DNA from: Minisyncoccota bacterium
GTDB taxonomy: Bacteria; Patescibacteriota; Minisyncoccia; Phycocordibacterales; GCA-2747955
DNA length: 5,376 bases
NCBI GenBank assembly: GCA_938010795.1
Contig: CALLVB010000008.1
Location: forward strand, 1 to 5,376
Direction: 5' to 3'
Shown here: positions 4,034 through 5,376 of the stretch, piece after piece
How positions within the stretch are numbered: position 1 is the first letter of the stretch
Layout: each line of letters opens with the position of its first letter
Translations under genes and position numbers: made by a program
The notes under the pieces: model-generated
Told to the model about the DNA's origin: nothing
Databases searched by the model: none
The model's input: the letters and a program-made list of their open reading frames with translations, nothing else

Positions 4034-4993
4034 ATGAAAAAAGTAGATTATCTTCTTTACGAAGGAGGTGGCACAAAAGCTGTAGTTACAACTGGAATGT
4101 CATTAGCACTTGAGAGAGAAGTGCCTAACTTTTCTCTTGAAGACCCTAAATATGTTCTTGCCACATCAGGCTCAACGGCAACACTCTTCTATAGTCTTTC
4201 CCATGCATCACATGGTGATGAGAAAGATAAGTATGAACAAATCACACAAAAGGTTTGTCTCGAGCTGCTTGCGGACAAACAGTTCGTTGATACAAGTCTA
4301 AATAGAATTTTTGGGAAAGCTCCCATTATGAACATCGAATATCTTACGAGTACTCTTTTTAGGAGAGACGCACCGTTTAATGAATCTTTAATCAGAGACG
4401 TTAAGCAGGGTTGGGCATTTCCGACATACTGTGTGCGTGAACGAGCCACAGTCTTCATTTGCAATGAAAAGGGTGCTGAGAGTCTTCCTCTACACTCTAA
4501 AAGACATGTGATTAGTGAGGATGATGACTTGTATAATCTTCTTGCTGCGGCAAAGTCAGCGCCTGTTCTTTCAAACAGGTCATTCAATGTTGGTGGCCAT
4601 GAACTGCTTGATGGTGCAATTGAATTCCCGTTGCCAGTTGTGAATTACGAAAGTAAGTCCTTGGTCTTACTTTCGAGCAAAAGAACTGGTTTATGGACAG
4701 GAATTAGGTGTGTCTTGCTTACAGGCATGTTGGGCAATATGCTCCAACTCCTTAAGAAAGATAGACTTCCTGCTGGACTCATATGGAAAGCTGGGATGCG
4801 TAAGATGGTTCGCTGGAAGCAATTACGTAGACTCAAACATCTTGAAAAGTCTGGACTTGTGTTAGTAATTGAACCTTTAGAAAATCTTGGCTCCAATCGT
4901 TCCAATGGTGGCGATGTCTTGAAAGCCAACTTTAATATGGGTTACGAGACAGTCAGGCAGATGAGAAAGATAATCTCAGATTTTGTAAATTAA
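4034..4993 (+). CDS. Patatin-like phospholipase, YjjU-type (319 aa)
   Basis: Patatins are Ser-Asp dyad lipid acyl hydrolases. Numbered from ATG 4034, YEGGGTKAVVTTG (9-21) is the oxyanion-hole loop, parallel to EGGGQRGIFTAG in E. coli YjjU, but the usual terminal Gly is A16. YVLATSGSTATLF (40-52) is the nucleophile elbow; S45 aligns with the Ser of GTSAGA, yet both flanking glycines are replaced (A43, S47). LAAAKSAPVLS (170-180) matches the family's ASxAIP segment, and LLDGAIEFPLPV (191-202) gives the dyad Asp D193 in its DG(A/G) motif. Residues 241-272 are strongly basic (RKMVRWKQLRRLKHLEK) and may contact membranes. The end, LVIEPLENLG...GYETVRQM, follows the YjjU-like C-terminal pattern. 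There is no signal peptide or clear membrane helix, so it is probably cytosolic or peripheral. It forms a single-gene unit with its own promoter and terminator. Family confident from D193 and the GGG loop; activity uncertain. Confidence 0.85.
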   Translation: MKKVDYLLYEGGGTKAVVTTGMSLALEREVPNFSLEDPKYVLATSGSTATLFYSLSHASHGDEKDKYEQITQKVCLELLADKQFVDTSLNRIFGKAPIMNIEYLTSTLFRRDAPFNESLIRDVKQGWAFPTYCVRERATVFICNEKGAESLPLHSKRHVISEDDDLYNLLAAAKSAPVLSNRSFNVGGHELLDGAIEFPLPVVNYESKSLVLLSSKRTGLWTGIRCVLLTGMLGNMLQLLKKDRLPAGLIWKAGMRKMVRWKQLRRLKHLEKSGLVLVIEPLENLGSNRSNGGDVLKANFNMGYETVRQMRKIISDFVN

Positions 4994-4997
4994 ATTT

Positions 4998-5026
4998 AAG
5001 CTTCGCACTCTGTGCGGGCTTTTTTC
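4998..5026 (+). terminator. Intrinsic terminator of the patatin gene
   Basis: AAGCTTCGCAC, loop TCT, GTGCGGGCTT: a 10-bp stem with one wobble and one bulged T, followed by TTTTTT. It starts 5 nt after the TAA stop. Confidence 0.85.
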
Positions 5027-5083
5027 TTACACCAAACAAACCCTCATCTCCACCACACTGGTTCGGACTTTTTATATTGTTTA

Positions 5084-5115
5084 CATAAAGAAAAGGCCAC
5101 TTCTGTGACCTTTTC
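5084..5115 (-). terminator. Intrinsic terminator of the right-edge minus-strand gene
   Basis: On the minus strand, GAAAAGGTCAC, loop AGAA, GTGGCCTTTTC followed by TTTAT: an 11-bp stem (5090-5100/5105-5115) with one T-G pair. It lies 24 bp past the stop of the minus-strand frame, which supports that frame being a real gene. The plus-strand side lacks a good T tract beyond the stem. Confidence 0.75.
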
Positions 5116-5126
5116 GGGTTTAGAAG

Positions 5127-5141
5127 TAGCCTTAAGGGCTA
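5127..5141. repeat. Inverted repeat TAGCC-TTAAG-GGCTA at the stop codon
   Basis: A 5-bp GC-containing stem around TTAAG, overlapping the TAG stop of the minus-strand gene. No T tract follows on either strand, so it is not a terminator on its own. It sits just before the real terminator at 5084-5115. Confidence 0.35.
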
Positions 5142-5375
5142 TGCGTATCCTTTTTGACGGACCCGCAAGGTGCCGCTGCCGATTGCTTCGAGAGTTTTCT
5201 TTGCACCAGCTGTGACGCGACGAGCAACATGAAGGTAACGACCTTTTTGCTTACCACGACCACTTTCCCAGCGATGAAAGCGCATGACTTGATTCATTTG
5301 TTCCATCTCGACTACGCGACGATGGGCAATTCCAGCTTCGTCTGAGTTCATACCGAGCACATTACCTGTGTTGAG
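5139..5375 (-). CDS. Unrecognised basic protein, C-terminal part (N-terminus outside window)
   Basis: The frame is open to the right edge, giving 78 visible residues: LNTGNVLGMNSDEAG, then HRRVVEMEQMNQVMRFHRWE, a Gly/Lys/Arg-rich stretch GRGKQKGRYLHVARR (about 48-62) and TAGAKKTLEAIGSGTLRVRQKGYA to the TAG stop. It is strongly basic, which fits nucleic-acid or ribosome contact, but I recognise no family. The codons are GC-richer (CGT/CGC arginine, CTC leucine) than the neighbouring genes. The frame might instead begin at GTG 5360, which has AGG just upstream, making it a complete 73-residue protein. Homologous-looking continuity cannot be judged across the edge. A minus-strand terminator downstream supports it. 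Longer plus-strand frames over the same bases look like shadows because they lack promoter or ribosome sites. Confidence 0.62.
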   Translation of the reverse strand, partial: LNTGNVLGMNSDEAGIAHRRVVEMEQMNQVMRFHRWESGRGKQKGRYLHVARRVTAGAKKTLEAIGSGTLRVRQKGYA

Positions 5376-5376
5376 C

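Noticed and set aside
4189..4587. Minus-strand open frame of 132 codons
   Set aside because: Lies inside the patatin gene, whose motifs on the plus strand are clear. The antisense product is Ser/Arg/Leu-rich without domain character.
4645..4929. Minus-strand open frame of 94 codons
   Set aside because: Antisense to the C-terminal part of the patatin gene, no supporting signals.
5012..5215. Plus-strand open frame beginning inside the patatin terminator
   Set aside because: Starts within a terminator stem-loop, runs through the opposite-strand terminator and has no ribosome site.

Overview
The window is AT-rich, compactly packed bacterial chromosome. It holds six gene-sized protein genes or fragments, one very small membrane-protein gene, one intact tRNA gene and a broken tRNA-like copy. 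The combination of short intergenic gaps, very short or absent 5' leaders, tiny glycine-rich membrane proteins, an AT-rich base composition and a minimal-style phosphoglucose isomerase suggests a reduced genome. Candidate Phyla Radiation (Patescibacteria, for example a Parcubacteria-like lineage) is my best guess, but this is inferred from style and not from a marker gene. All seven readable stop codons are TAA or TAG, and no in-frame TGA occurs inside the genes, so recoding of UGA is neither needed nor excluded.

Layout. Positions 2-1099 (+) are the C-terminal ~365 residues of glucose-6-phosphate isomerase, with the N-terminus beyond the left edge. Converging on it is a 56-codon gene for a two-helix membrane protein (1107-1277, -), apparently read from an extended -10 element that places the ATG at or near the transcription start. 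A perfect 12-bp hairpin (1292-1318) separates this from an ABC-F ATPase gene (1312-2796, -) and can act as terminator on both strands.

The 2797-3145 spacer holds a divergent promoter pair, a broken 5' fragment of tRNA-Gln followed by a tRNA-like but non-canonical stretch, and then an intact tRNA-Gln(CTG) at 2963-3033. A strong promoter (TTGACA/TATGAT) then drives a two-gene unit: a UPF0145/YbjQ-like protein (3146-3535) and an overlapping two-helix membrane protein (3504-3827), closed by a clear terminator.

Positions 3859-4033 are non-coding with a bulged hairpin and a promoter for a single-gene unit, a YjjU-like patatin phospholipase (4034-4993) with an altered oxyanion loop and nucleophile elbow, closed by its own terminator. 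The right edge (5139-5375, -) is the C-terminal part of a basic, higher-GC protein that I do not recognise, with its own terminator.

The genes do not form one pathway. They are several short, independently promoted units: central carbon metabolism (pgi), translation (ABC-F, tRNA-Gln), envelope (two small membrane proteins) and lipid hydrolysis (patatin). The most unusual parts are the tandem tRNA-Gln/half-tRNA locus and the patatin with degenerate catalytic glycines. I saw no convincing defence system, CRISPR array, transposase or integrase.
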